Assembly (NCBI GenBank): GCA_004000035.1
Contig: RJAE01000015.1
Span: forward strand, 1 to 64,000
Source: Arthrobacter sulfonylureivorans
GTDB lineage: Bacteria > Actinomycetota > Actinomycetes > Actinomycetales > Micrococcaceae
DNA: 64,000 nt
Reading direction: 5' to 3'
The position numbers were made by a program, and so were the translations under genes. Numbering within the stretch: the stretch's first letter is position 1; every line of letters starts with the position of its first letter. The notes under the pieces are model-generated. The model had not been told where the DNA came from, ran no database searches, and saw only the letters and a program-made list of their open reading frames with translations. Positions 44,773 through 53,378 of the stretch are shown here, one piece after another.

Positions 44773-45387
44773 TTGCCCACCGAAACCGGCCGCAGCCCGC
44801 AGCGGCACGCGCGGAGAACCGTCGTCATCCTCGGGATTGACGGGGCCGGGAAGACGACGGCGGCGGCCTCGCTGCTCGCTGCCGAGCGGGCAGCCGGCCG
44901 CCCGGCGCAGCTGCTGCGCAATCCGGCCGGACGGCGCTGGCTGTCCCGGGCCGCTGCACGCCTTGGCATCGGCGTGGCACCGCACTGGGCCGACCGGTTC
45001 GAGTCGACCGTGCGCACGCTCAACGTGCTGGTGTCACAGCTCCGGGCCGCCGCGTTCCGCGGGACCACGGTGATGGACCGGCACCTGCATTGCCAGCAGG
45101 TCCTTCGCGATGTGCGCGGCCTGCCGCCGGGACGAGTCCTGCCTTGGCTGGTCCGCGTCCTGCCTCGGCCCGACGCGGTGGTGCTGCTGGATTTGCCTGC
45201 TGAGGCGGCGCACGCCCGGATCACCGCGCGGGGCGAGGATTCCGAGTCGGCGGACTATCTCCGGGCGGCCCGCAACGCCTACCTGCGAATGGCCGGGTCG
45301 TTGGACTGGCAGGTCGTCGACGCGGCCGGATCCCGCAGCGACGTCCTGCGCCGCGTGCAGGCGGCTGTGTCTCCGCCTCCCACCTAA
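44773..45387 (+). CDS. Thymidylate-kinase-like P-loop kinase
   Basis: The 204-residue protein has the Walker A loop GIDGAGKTT near residue 22, the DRH switch motif in TVMDRHLHC near 100, and a basic lid region with LPAEAAHARITARGEDSE near 155. This is the dTMP-kinase fold, but the lid and base-binding region differ enough that the true substrate could be another nucleotide or a small molecule. AGGGGACC precedes TTG 44773. The second copy of a housekeeping dTMP kinase would be elsewhere. Confidence 0.7.
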   Translation: MPTETGRSPQRHARRTVVILGIDGAGKTTAAASLLAAERAAGRPAQLLRNPAGRRWLSRAAARLGIGVAPHWADRFESTVRTLNVLVSQLRAAAFRGTTVMDRHLHCQQVLRDVRGLPPGRVLPWLVRVLPRPDAVVLLDLPAEAAHARITARGEDSESADYLRAARNAYLRMAGSLDWQVVDAAGSRSDVLRRVQAAVSPPPT

Positions 45388-45401
45388 GTTGCGTCTCCCC
45401 C

Positions 45402-45419
45402 AGCCCATGGGGAGTAGTC
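45402..45419. other. Small dyad in the promoter region of the WXG/DUF1023 operon
   Basis: ATGGGGA and TCCCCAT pair around four bases. It could be a regulator site or a minor terminator for the kinase gene. Nothing else is clear in 45388-45487. Confidence 0.25.
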
Positions 45420-45487
45420 CCCATTCAGTTCCGCACCGCTCCGTGGAACAGTGACCGAGGAAACGGTTAACCGGAGGGGCGGTAGGA

Positions 45488-45856
45488 ATGGGCAGCTGGC
45501 GGATCAGTCCCAGGCGGCTGCACATGGTTCTGGTGGACGTCGCCGCCGACGGCCAGTCGCTGGACAAGGCGGCAGGCGACGCAGCAGCGGCCGGCGACGA
45601 CGCGTCGTCGTTGTTTGGCAGCGCCGCTGAGGTGGCGGAGGCCTTCAGCGCGTTCTGGTCGCCGCGGAGCGAAGTGGGCCAGCGGATCGCCGGCCTGGTC
45701 TACGGCAAGTCCCAGGTGGTGGCAGAGGCGGGCGAACTGTTCATTGCGGCAGACGGACAGATGTCCGAGGCTGCCGCTGATTTCGCCGAGACCCTGAATG
45801 CCGGCGATGCCCCCGTACTCGCAGCGCGCGGTTTCGGCCCGGTGCCGCAGCCGTGA
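45488..45856 (+). CDS. WXG100-like / DUF6507-type small helical protein
   Basis: The 122-residue protein is mostly alpha-helical with Ala/Gly-rich heptads and few aromatic residues; SAFWSPRS in the middle sits where WXG100 proteins have the turn between two helices. Proteins like this accompany DUF1023 hydrolases in actinobacteria and are thought to be secretion-linked or partner proteins. It overlaps the next gene by four bases. ATG 45488 is preceded by GGAGGGGCGG at a slightly long distance. Confidence 0.6.
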   Translation: MGSWRISPRRLHMVLVDVAADGQSLDKAAGDAAAAGDDASSLFGSAAEVAEAFSAFWSPRSEVGQRIAGLVYGKSQVVAEAGELFIAADGQMSEAAADFAETLNAGDAPVLAARGFGPVPQP

Positions 45857-47841
45857 CCATCAGGCTGGGCATTGTCCCGGAGCTCGACGTGCCCTGGGAC
45901 CAATTGTCGGACGCTGCGAAGGAGATGTCGCAGCGCGCCGCCGCCGCGGGCAGCTATCTGGTTGATGCGCAGACTGCGTGGACCGGGCTGAAGGACGCCT
46001 ACCGGCAGCCGGACACCGAGCTGGAGGTCCACGCTGCACTGGCCGAGCTGGACGACCCGATGCTGGAATGGACCGCAGCATTGGCCGCCGCCCGCGACGC
46101 CTTGGCAGCGTTCGTCGCCGCGGGCCGGCCGCTTCAGGCGGAGGCGGAAGAGCTGGCTGCCGCACGGCAGGCGCTCGCCGCGCACCTGGCAGCCGCGCTG
46201 GACGGCGACGAAGCGCAGGGCGACAATCAAGCGGAGCGTGCCCTCCGCCGTGCGGAAGCCTTCAATGGACGGCTGGCCTCGCTGCGGGCGGACTGGCAAG
46301 CACTGATCTCCGAAACCTCTGCGGCGCTCAAGGGCATCAGCGGCGGCACTCTCGACTCGCTGCCGGCCACCCCGCTGCTGGCTGCCTCCGCCGCGCTCCC
46401 GGCAACACCGCCGTGGGCCAGCTTCACCAGCGGCCTGAACGAGCTTTTCGGCCCGCTGACTCCGGAGTCGTATCTGGCCTCGCTGACCGGGCTCACCGAT
46501 CAGGAGCTGCGCGAATGGGCGGCGGCCAACCCCGAAGGCGCTGCCTTGCTGGCCGCCAACCAGCTGCCGGCCTGGCGGATGCCCGGTTCTGCCGAGGCAG
46601 TGATGGCTCAGGCCATGGACAACGACGCCGCCCTGACCGAGGCCGGGATCAGCACCATCCGGGACGCTTGGAAGGGGCTGGCTCCGGGTGACCAGGAACG
46701 CCTGCTGCTGCTCTACCCCGCGGTGTTCGGCGCGCTGAACGGGGTTCCGTTCGCCAAACGGATCCGCGCCAACACCATCACGGCCGCCGGCTACCGGGAG
46801 ACGGTGGCCACCCGGCAGGAGCAGCTCGGCGCCGAGCCGGACCTCAACAGCTACCTCCCCGCCGGCCAGCACCAGCACCGCGCGGACTACCAGCGGGCCT
46901 ATCTGCAGTACACCGAGGACCTGGAAACATGGCAGACCGAGCACAACCGGCTGGCGACGCTGCGCACGGGACTGGACTTCGCCGTCGAACATCAAATGCA
47001 GGTGGTGACGCTCAGCCTGGCAGGCGACGGCCGGATTGTCACCATGGACGGCGCACTGGGGCCGGGCACTCGGACCATCGCCACCCTGGTTCCGGGCACC
47101 GGGGCGGATCTGGGCCAGCTGGAAGCCTATACACACCGGCTGGATGCGCTGAACGGCGAGCCCTCCACGGGCACGGTCTCTTTCTACTGGCAAGGCACCG
47201 ACCTACCGGATGAGATCAGCGACAACATCACCACCTCGTTCAACGAGGACGGCGGTCCGCTGCTCGCGGCGTTCGACCATGCCCTGGATCTGGAGGCCCA
47301 GCCCGACGCCCGGACCACGTACATCGGCTACAGCGCCGGCGGCTCGCTGCTGGGCACCGGCGAGCGCGAAGGCCTCGATTCCACCAACATCGTCTACGTG
47401 GCACCGGCCGGCACCGGACACAACGTGGGCAGTCCCGAGGACACCGCCAACCCGGACGCGAACCGCTACTGGCTGCAGACCCGCGACGACCCGATCACGG
47501 CCGCCCAGGTGCTCGGCGGCGGCTACCACGGGCCCTCGTTCTGGCGCGGCGGCAGCCCCACCGCTATGAATCCGGTCCGGCTGGAGACCGGTTTCCTTAG
47601 GCCTGAAGATCCCGAATCACTGATGGGCGGCCACACCGACTACTTCCGGCGCGATTCCACCTCGGCCACTAATATTCAAGGCGTCATCGAAGGCACCGAG
47701 GTCAGCGCGTACGTGGAGGACCAGATCCACCAGACCTTCTCCCCCTACGGCCCGCTGATCGTCAGCCCGCTCGAGCAGAATCCCGAGGACTACGCCTATG
47801 GCAATCTTGAGACCGTGACGGTTGAAAGTCTGGAGAAATGA
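45853..47841 (+). CDS. Alpha/beta hydrolase of the DUF1023 type with N-terminal coiled region
   Basis: The 662-residue protein has a long N-terminal helical segment rich in Ala/Glu (about residues 1-270), like ESX-associated DUF1023 proteins, then an alpha/beta-hydrolase domain with the nucleophile elbow GYSAGGS near residue 497. VAPAGTGHNVGSP and the late SLMGGHTDYF block, near residue 600, supply the likely His. It starts GTG at 45853, overlapping the previous stop, and its own stop overlaps the lipoprotein ATG. The three genes form a tight operon. Substrate unknown; no signal peptide is seen. Confidence 0.75.
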   Translation: MTIRLGIVPELDVPWDQLSDAAKEMSQRAAAAGSYLVDAQTAWTGLKDAYRQPDTELEVHAALAELDDPMLEWTAALAAARDALAAFVAAGRPLQAEAEELAAARQALAAHLAAALDGDEAQGDNQAERALRRAEAFNGRLASLRADWQALISETSAALKGISGGTLDSLPATPLLAASAALPATPPWASFTSGLNELFGPLTPESYLASLTGLTDQELREWAAANPEGAALLAANQLPAWRMPGSAEAVMAQAMDNDAALTEAGISTIRDAWKGLAPGDQERLLLLYPAVFGALNGVPFAKRIRANTITAAGYRETVATRQEQLGAEPDLNSYLPAGQHQHRADYQRAYLQYTEDLETWQTEHNRLATLRTGLDFAVEHQMQVVTLSLAGDGRIVTMDGALGPGTRTIATLVPGTGADLGQLEAYTHRLDALNGEPSTGTVSFYWQGTDLPDEISDNITTSFNEDGGPLLAAFDHALDLEAQPDARTTYIGYSAGGSLLGTGEREGLDSTNIVYVAPAGTGHNVGSPEDTANPDANRYWLQTRDDPITAAQVLGGGYHGPSFWRGGSPTAMNPVRLETGFLRPEDPESLMGGHTDYFRRDSTSATNIQGVIEGTEVSAYVEDQIHQTFSPYGPLIVSPLEQNPEDYAYGNLETVTVESLEK

Positions 47842-48476
47842 CCATGCGGGAGCGCTTCCCACCGCATCGGCCGTCCCGCCTGAGCGGCAGAGCACGACGG
47901 CGGCCGCCCGGCTTCGCCGCCAGCCTCACCACCGCGGTCACCCTTTCCGCCATCATCCTAGGAGGCTGCGCTGTGCCGCAGGAGAACCAACCGCTGGAGA
48001 GCCAAGCAACCTCGCAGGACTACGGCCGCCAGCTAGAGCAGCTGCTGACCCAAGCAATGGCGGACGCGTCCTCCGCCGCCGATTTGAAGGTGAACCTCCT
48101 CCGCGAAGAGACCTGCCTGCGCCCGGAGAACGAACAGCCGCAGACCCAAACCGCCTGGATCGCCCGCGCCACCGGCGAAGTCGCCGACACCGACCAAGCC
48201 AACGCAGCCCTCGATGCCGCCGCCGGCTACCTGACCGCGCAGGGCTGGGAGCTGAAGAACGAAACGACCGCCCAGACGGGCGACGTGCGCAAACTTTACT
48301 TCCGGCACGGCGACCTCGGTGCCACCGCCGCCCACCACACCATCGGCGGCCCCGGCACAGTGGTCCTCTCCTTCAGCAGCCCCTGCCTGGACCACCCCGA
48401 CGACCACCGCATGGTCCGCTCCGAACAGGACCCGGAATACGGCAAGAACAGCCAGTACTACGACGACGGCGCCTGA
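47838..48476 (+). CDS. Lipoprotein of the DUF1023 operon
   Basis: The 212-residue protein begins with an Arg/Pro-rich segment, then a hydrophobic stretch ending in ILGGC, a lipobox, so it should be lipid-anchored on the outer face of the membrane. The mature part resembles a small mixed alpha/beta fold with a single later Cys (SSPCLDHPDD) and no enzymatic motif. It starts ATG 47838 within the hydrolase stop (ATGA). A second ATG at 47844 is possible. It may be the surface partner of the two upstream proteins. Confidence 0.75.
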   Translation: MTMRERFPPHRPSRLSGRARRRPPGFAASLTTAVTLSAIILGGCAVPQENQPLESQATSQDYGRQLEQLLTQAMADASSAADLKVNLLREETCLRPENEQPQTQTAWIARATGEVADTDQANAALDAAAGYLTAQGWELKNETTAQTGDVRKLYFRHGDLGATAAHHTIGGPGTVVLSFSSPCLDHPDDHRMVRSEQDPEYGKNSQYYDDGA

Positions 48477-48507
48477 TCCTGCACCGGCAAAACACGAGCC
48501 GAGTCGC

Positions 48508-49389
48508 CTACTTCAGGAACTTCGACATTCGGCGGTCCGCCAGCAGCTTCCCGCCCGTCTGGCAGGTTGGGCAGTACTGGAGCGAGGAGTCGGCGAAGGA
48601 GACTTCACGGACGGTGTCGCCGCAGACGGGACAGGGCTCGCCGGTGCGGCCGTGCACGTGCATCGCTTTACGCTTGGAGTCCTTCAGCTCAGCGGCCGGG
48701 CGGCCGGAGGCCTGGTCGATCGCGGACTCGAGCACCTGGTGCATCGCCCAAAACAGCCGCTCCACGTCCTCGGGGTCCAGCTTTGAGGCATTGGCGAACG
48801 GGGAGAGCTTGGCGGCGTGCAGGATTTCGTCGCTGTAGGCGTTGCCGATGCCGGCGATCGCCGACTGGTCCCGCAGCAGTCCCTTGATCTGGCCGCTGTG
48901 GGAGGCGACCAAGTGCGCGAAAGCCGGGACATCGACGTCGAGCGCGTCAGGTCCCAGCCGGGCAATGCCCGGGACATCCTGGAGATCCTTGACCACATAG
49001 ACGGCCAGCGACTTCTTGGTTCCCGCCTCGGTCAGGTCGAAGCCCGGCGCTGCTTCGCCGTCTGCCGCGAACCGCACGCGCAGGGCCATCGCCCCCTTGC
49101 CCGGCCGCAGCCGGCCCGGCTTGAGCGCATCGGACCAGCGGAGCCAGCCGGCCTTGGCCAGGTGCATCACCAGGTGCGCGTCGCCGGAGGTGATGGCGAT
49201 GAATTTGCCGTGGCGGGTTACTCCGGACACGGGCTCGGCGCCCAGGACCTCGAGCGGGAGGTCTGCGGTCTTCAGGACCGAGAAGGACAGCACCTCGACG
49301 TCCGCGATCCGGGCCGGCGGCTCCTCCGGCGGAAGCAGCTTCGACCGCAGGAAATCGACCAGTCCCTGCACTTCAGGCATCTCCGGCAT
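48508..49389 (-). CDS. Fpg/Nei-family DNA glycosylase/AP lyase
   Basis: The 293-residue protein begins MPEMPEV, so Pro2 is the catalytic imino nucleophile and Glu3 the acid, as in Fpg and Nei. The helix-two-turn-helix block IAGIGNAYSDEIL near residue 185 and the zinc finger CPVC...CPTC near residues 255-280 (four Cys) are present. It removes oxidised bases from DNA and cleaves the strand. The ATG at 49389 is required to place Pro at position 2. It is a lone minus-strand gene between the lipoprotein and bet genes. Confidence 0.9.
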   Translation of the reverse strand: MPEMPEVQGLVDFLRSKLLPPEEPPARIADVEVLSFSVLKTADLPLEVLGAEPVSGVTRHGKFIAITSGDAHLVMHLAKAGWLRWSDALKPGRLRPGKGAMALRVRFAADGEAAPGFDLTEAGTKKSLAVYVVKDLQDVPGIARLGPDALDVDVPAFAHLVASHSGQIKGLLRDQSAIAGIGNAYSDEILHAAKLSPFANASKLDPEDVERLFWAMHQVLESAIDQASGRPAAELKDSKRKAMHVHGRTGEPCPVCGDTVREVSFADSSLQYCPTCQTGGKLLADRRMSKFLK

Positions 49390-49561
49390 GCCCTCACGGT
49401 AACGCAAAAAGGGCGTCGGGGGCCCGGAAACTGCTCCCCCACTCCTCCCTCCGCGCTCCCTGCGGCCCGCATTAAATCATCCGTCAAGGGTTTTCCATGG
49501 TGATACTCCTCAAAGACACGCGTGATCCTGCCCACTTAAAAAGTGTGTTACTCGCGCGAAG

Positions 49562-49589
49562 TTGAGTTAATTCCTGCCGTTGCTAGCGT
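49562..49589 (+). promoter_or_regulatory. Candidate promoter of the bet operon
   Basis: TTGAGT at 49562-49567 and TAGCGT at 49584-49589 with a 16-base spacer, 80 bases before betT. The 49390-49668 gap holds no other feature that I can see. Confidence 0.3.
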
Positions 49590-49668
49590 CGAGGGTTGGC
49601 CCCGAGGGGCCGTGGCAACCAGCGAGACCGCGACCAGCAGAACCATCGATGCGAGGTACGAGACCGAT

Positions 49669-51885
49669 ATGAGCACGCCGCCCAAGCCCGCCGCGCCCGG
49701 GCACGACGCCCGGGATACCCGGGATACCCGGCCACCAGCGCCGGACACCGTTCCACCAGGGGGCGATGTCCCAGCCGAGCCCGAGCAGCGCACCAGAGTC
49801 AACAAGACCGTCTTTATCGGCTCAGCCGTCGGCGTGCTGGGCATCGCCTTGTGGGCCATCATTGACCGGGAATCGGCGGACGCCGTCATCGGTTCCGCCG
49901 TGGCCTGGGTAGGCTCCACCTTCGGCTGGTGGTACTCGCTGATTGTGGTCTCGGTCCTGGTCTTCGTCCTCTTCGTGGCCGTCTCCCGGGTGGGCAAGAC
50001 CCGGCTGGGGCCGGACCACTCACGCCCCACCTTCAACCTCTTCACCTGGACGGCAATGCTCTTCGCCGCCGGCATCGGAATCGACCTGATGTTCTTCTCG
50101 GTCGCGGAGCCGGTAACCCAGTACCTGGCACCGCCCACCGGAGACGGGTCCACGGTCGAGGCCGCACGCCAAGCGGTGGTCTGGACTCTGTTCCACTACG
50201 GCATCCTCGGCTGGGGCCTCTACGCCCTGATGGGCATGGCGCTGGGCTACTTCGCCTTCCGCCACAACCTGCCGCTCAGCATCCGCTCGGCGCTGTACCC
50301 GATCCTCGGCAAGCGGATCCACGGGCCGGTGGGGCACGCCGTCGATATCGCGGCCATGCTGGGCACCATTTTCGGTATTGCGACCAGCCTCGGCATCGGC
50401 GTCGCCCAGCTGAACTTTGGCCTGAGCTTCCAGTTCGGCATCCCGGAAAACACGGTGGTCCAGATCGCGCTCATCGCCGTCGCGGTGGTGATGGCGACCA
50501 TCTCGGTGCTCACCGGGATTGAAAAGGGCATCCGCCGGCTGTCCGAACTCAACGTCATCCTGGCCATTTCCCTGATGGTCTTTGTCCTGATCACCGGGTC
50601 CACCCGCTTCCTGCTGGACGGGATCGTGACCAACATCGGCGACACGCTCGCCCGCTTCCCGTCGATGGCGCTGGACACCTTCGCCTACGACCGTCCCGAC
50701 GACTGGCTCAACGGCTGGACGCTGTTCTTCTGGGCCTGGTGGATCGCCTGGGCACCCTTCGTGGGCCTGTTCCTGGCGCGCATCTCGCGGGGTCGGACGC
50801 TGCGCGAATTCGTGGTCGGCGTGCTGGTGGTGCCGTTCGCGTTCATCCTGCTGTGGATCTCGATCTTCGGCAACAGCGCCCTCGAGATCGTGATGGGCGG
50901 CAACGCCGCCTTCGGCGAGGTGGCCATGAGCCAGCCCGAACGCGCCTTCTACGGCCTGCTGGAGCAGTACCCGATGGCCCCGCTCAGCGCCGCGATCGCC
51001 ACCTTCACCGGGCTGCTGTTCTATGTCACCAGCGCCGATTCGGGCGCCCTGGTGATGAGCAACTTCACCTCCTACCTCAAGGACGCCGACTCCGACGGGC
51101 CCAAGTGGCTGCGCGTCTTCTGGTCCGTCGCCACCGGGCTGCTGACCCTGGCCATGCTGCTGGTGGGCGGTGTGCCCACGTTGCAGAGCGCCACGGTCAT
51201 CATGGGGCTGCCGTTCTCCGTGGTGCTGGTGTTCATCATGCTGGGTCTCTACAAGGCACTGCGTCTGGAGACCGCTCTGGCGGACAGCTACCAGGCCGGC
51301 CTGCACGCCGTGCTCAACTCCCGCACCAACGTGCCCGCCGGCGCGGACAGCCGCCGCGGCTGGCGCCAGCGCCTGTCCCGGGCGATGAACTACCCGGGCC
51401 GCCGCCAGGCCCAGCGCTTCGTGTCCGAGGTGGCGGTCCCCGCACTGTCCGACGTGCGCGCCGACCTCGCAAGCCGCGGCATGGAGACCACGATCAAGAC
51501 CAGTACGGTCGAAGCCTTTGGCATCGATTCCGTGGACTTCTGCGTAGAACTCGACGGCGAACGCACCTTCAAGTACCAGGTCTTCCCGGTGCAGAACGAC
51601 GTGCCGTCCTACGCACGTTCCTCCGGCGCCGGCGGGAAGTACTACCGGATCGAGGTGTTCTCGCTGGAGGGCAGCCACGGCTACGACCTGATGGGGTACA
51701 GCAAGGACGAAGTCATCGCCGACGTGCTGGACCACTACGAGGTGCACCTGGAGTTCCTGCACCAGCATCGCGCCACCCTGCCGTACACCACGGCCGCCGA
51801 AAGCGTCCCGGCCAAGGCGGACTGGGACACCGACTACGACACGGTCGACGAACCCGTCGCCGCACTTCCGAAGGAGACACCATGA
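49669..51885 (+). CDS. betT: Choline transporter BetT (BCCT family)
   Basis: The 738-residue protein has twelve membrane segments and the BetT block GIGIDLMFFSVAEPVTQYL, matching E. coli BetT almost residue for residue through SALYPI and GNSAL. A long cytoplasmic C-terminal domain (about residues 570-738), with YKYQVFPVQNDVPSYARSS-like segments, is the osmosensory part. It imports choline with protons or sodium under salt stress. The N terminus is unusually Pro/Asp-rich. The stop overlaps the betB ATG. The ATG at 49669 gives a family-sized protein; the upstream frame from 49543 is not conserved. Confidence 0.9.
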   Translation: MSTPPKPAAPGHDARDTRDTRPPAPDTVPPGGDVPAEPEQRTRVNKTVFIGSAVGVLGIALWAIIDRESADAVIGSAVAWVGSTFGWWYSLIVVSVLVFVLFVAVSRVGKTRLGPDHSRPTFNLFTWTAMLFAAGIGIDLMFFSVAEPVTQYLAPPTGDGSTVEAARQAVVWTLFHYGILGWGLYALMGMALGYFAFRHNLPLSIRSALYPILGKRIHGPVGHAVDIAAMLGTIFGIATSLGIGVAQLNFGLSFQFGIPENTVVQIALIAVAVVMATISVLTGIEKGIRRLSELNVILAISLMVFVLITGSTRFLLDGIVTNIGDTLARFPSMALDTFAYDRPDDWLNGWTLFFWAWWIAWAPFVGLFLARISRGRTLREFVVGVLVVPFAFILLWISIFGNSALEIVMGGNAAFGEVAMSQPERAFYGLLEQYPMAPLSAAIATFTGLLFYVTSADSGALVMSNFTSYLKDADSDGPKWLRVFWSVATGLLTLAMLLVGGVPTLQSATVIMGLPFSVVLVFIMLGLYKALRLETALADSYQAGLHAVLNSRTNVPAGADSRRGWRQRLSRAMNYPGRRQAQRFVSEVAVPALSDVRADLASRGMETTIKTSTVEAFGIDSVDFCVELDGERTFKYQVFPVQNDVPSYARSSGAGGKYYRIEVFSLEGSHGYDLMGYSKDEVIADVLDHYEVHLEFLHQHRATLPYTTAAESVPAKADWDTDYDTVDEPVAALPKETP

Positions 51886-53378
51886 CCACCACCGCCTCCA
51901 CCTTATTCATCAACGGCTCGTGGGAGCCGGCCGCTTCCGGCGGGGTGCGCGAGATCCGCAACCCGGCCGACGGCGAGCTGGTCGCCACCGTGTCCGAGGC
52001 CGGCCGGGACGACGCCGAACGCGCCATCGCCGCCGCCCGCACCGCCTTCGACTCCGGCGTCTGGGCCGCCGTTCCGGCACCGGAGCGGGGCGACTTCCTG
52101 CTCAAAGTGGCCGCCGGGCTGCGCGAACGCCGCGAGGAGTTTGCCCGCGCCGAGTCGCTGGACACCGGCAAGCGGATGGTCGAAAGCCGGATGGACATGG
52201 ACGACATCGCCGCCTGCTTCGATTACTTCGGCAAGCTCGCCGGGCAGCAGGCCGGCCGCATGGTCGACGCCGGCGACCCCGCCGTCGTGAGCAAAATAGT
52301 GCACGAGCCGGTGGGTGTGTGCGGCATGATCACGCCCTGGAACTACCCGCTGTTGCAGGCTGCGTGGAAGATCGCGCCCGCACTCGCGGCCGGCTGCACG
52401 TTTGTGCTCAAGCCTGCCGAGCTCACCCCCTCCACGGCCATCCTGACCATGAAGCTGCTCCAGGAGCTGGGCCTGCCTGACGGCGTCGCGAACCTGGTCA
52501 CCGGCCCCGGCGCGGAAGCGGGCGCACCGCTGTCCGAGCACCCGGACGTCGACCTCGTCTCCTTCACCGGAGGGCTGGCGACCGGCCGGGTGGTCGCGGC
52601 GTCCGCGGCCGGAACCGTGAAAAAGGTGGCCCTGGAACTGGGCGGCAAGAACCCCAACGTGGTGTTCGCCGACGCCGACTTTGACGCCGCCGTCGACAAT
52701 GCGCTGAACGGCGCCTTTGTCCACTCGGGCCAGGTCTGCTCCGCCGGCGCCCGGCTGGTGGTCGAGGAATCGATCGCCGAACGCTTCGTGGACGAGCTGG
52801 TCCGCCGGGCGGAAGGCATCCGGCTGGGCGGTCCCTTCGACGAGAAGGCAGAAACCGGGCCGCTGATCTCGGCGGCGCACCGGGAGAAGGTGGACGCGTA
52901 CGTCCAGCGGGGCGTGCAGGAGGGCGCGCGGCTGCGCTGCGGCGGCGCCGCCCCGGAGGGCCCCGGCTACGACGACGGTTTCTACTACCTGCCGACCGTC
53001 CTGGACCGCGTCGAACGGGGCATGTCCGTCGTCGTCGACGAAGCCTTCGGCCCGGTGGTGACGGTGGAAACCTTCCGCACCGAGGACGAGGCGGTGGCCA
53101 CCGCCAACGATACGGTCTACGGCCTGGCCGGAGCGGTCTGGACGCAGGATGCCGGCAAGGCGCAGCGCGTGGCCGGCCGGCTGCGGCACGGCACCGTCTG
53201 GATCAACGACTTCCATCCTTACCTCCCGCAGGCCGAATGGGGCGGCTTCGGCCAGTCCGGCGTCGGCCGCGAGCTCGGCCCGACGGGTCTGGCCGAGTAC
53301 CAGGAGGCCAAGCACATCTACCAGAACACCAGCCCGCAGGTGACCGGCTGGTTCGCTGACCGCGCCAAGGAGAACTGA
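51882..53378 (+). CDS. betB: Betaine-aldehyde dehydrogenase
   Basis: The 498-residue ALDH shows PWNYPLLQAAWKIAPALAAG across residues 147-166, the catalytic-base motif LELGGKNPNVVF near 250 and the nucleophile in SGQVCSAGARL near 285. Placed between betT and betA, it oxidises betaine aldehyde to glycine betaine with NAD(P)+. ATG 51882 overlaps the betT stop (ATGA) and the end abuts the betA ATG with no gap, so the three are translationally coupled. Confidence 0.9.
   Translation: MTTTASTLFINGSWEPAASGGVREIRNPADGELVATVSEAGRDDAERAIAAARTAFDSGVWAAVPAPERGDFLLKVAAGLRERREEFARAESLDTGKRMVESRMDMDDIAACFDYFGKLAGQQAGRMVDAGDPAVVSKIVHEPVGVCGMITPWNYPLLQAAWKIAPALAAGCTFVLKPAELTPSTAILTMKLLQELGLPDGVANLVTGPGAEAGAPLSEHPDVDLVSFTGGLATGRVVAASAAGTVKKVALELGGKNPNVVFADADFDAAVDNALNGAFVHSGQVCSAGARLVVEESIAERFVDELVRRAEGIRLGGPFDEKAETGPLISAAHREKVDAYVQRGVQEGARLRCGGAAPEGPGYDDGFYYLPTVLDRVERGMSVVVDEAFGPVVTVETFRTEDEAVATANDTVYGLAGAVWTQDAGKAQRVAGRLRHGTVWINDFHPYLPQAEWGGFGQSGVGRELGPTGLAEYQEAKHIYQNTSPQVTGWFADRAKEN

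Noticed and set aside
51720-51890. Long 5' extension of betB (open frame from 50739)
   Set aside because: The extension lies inside betT in another frame; betB begins naturally at the ATGA overlap at 51882 with the family N terminus.
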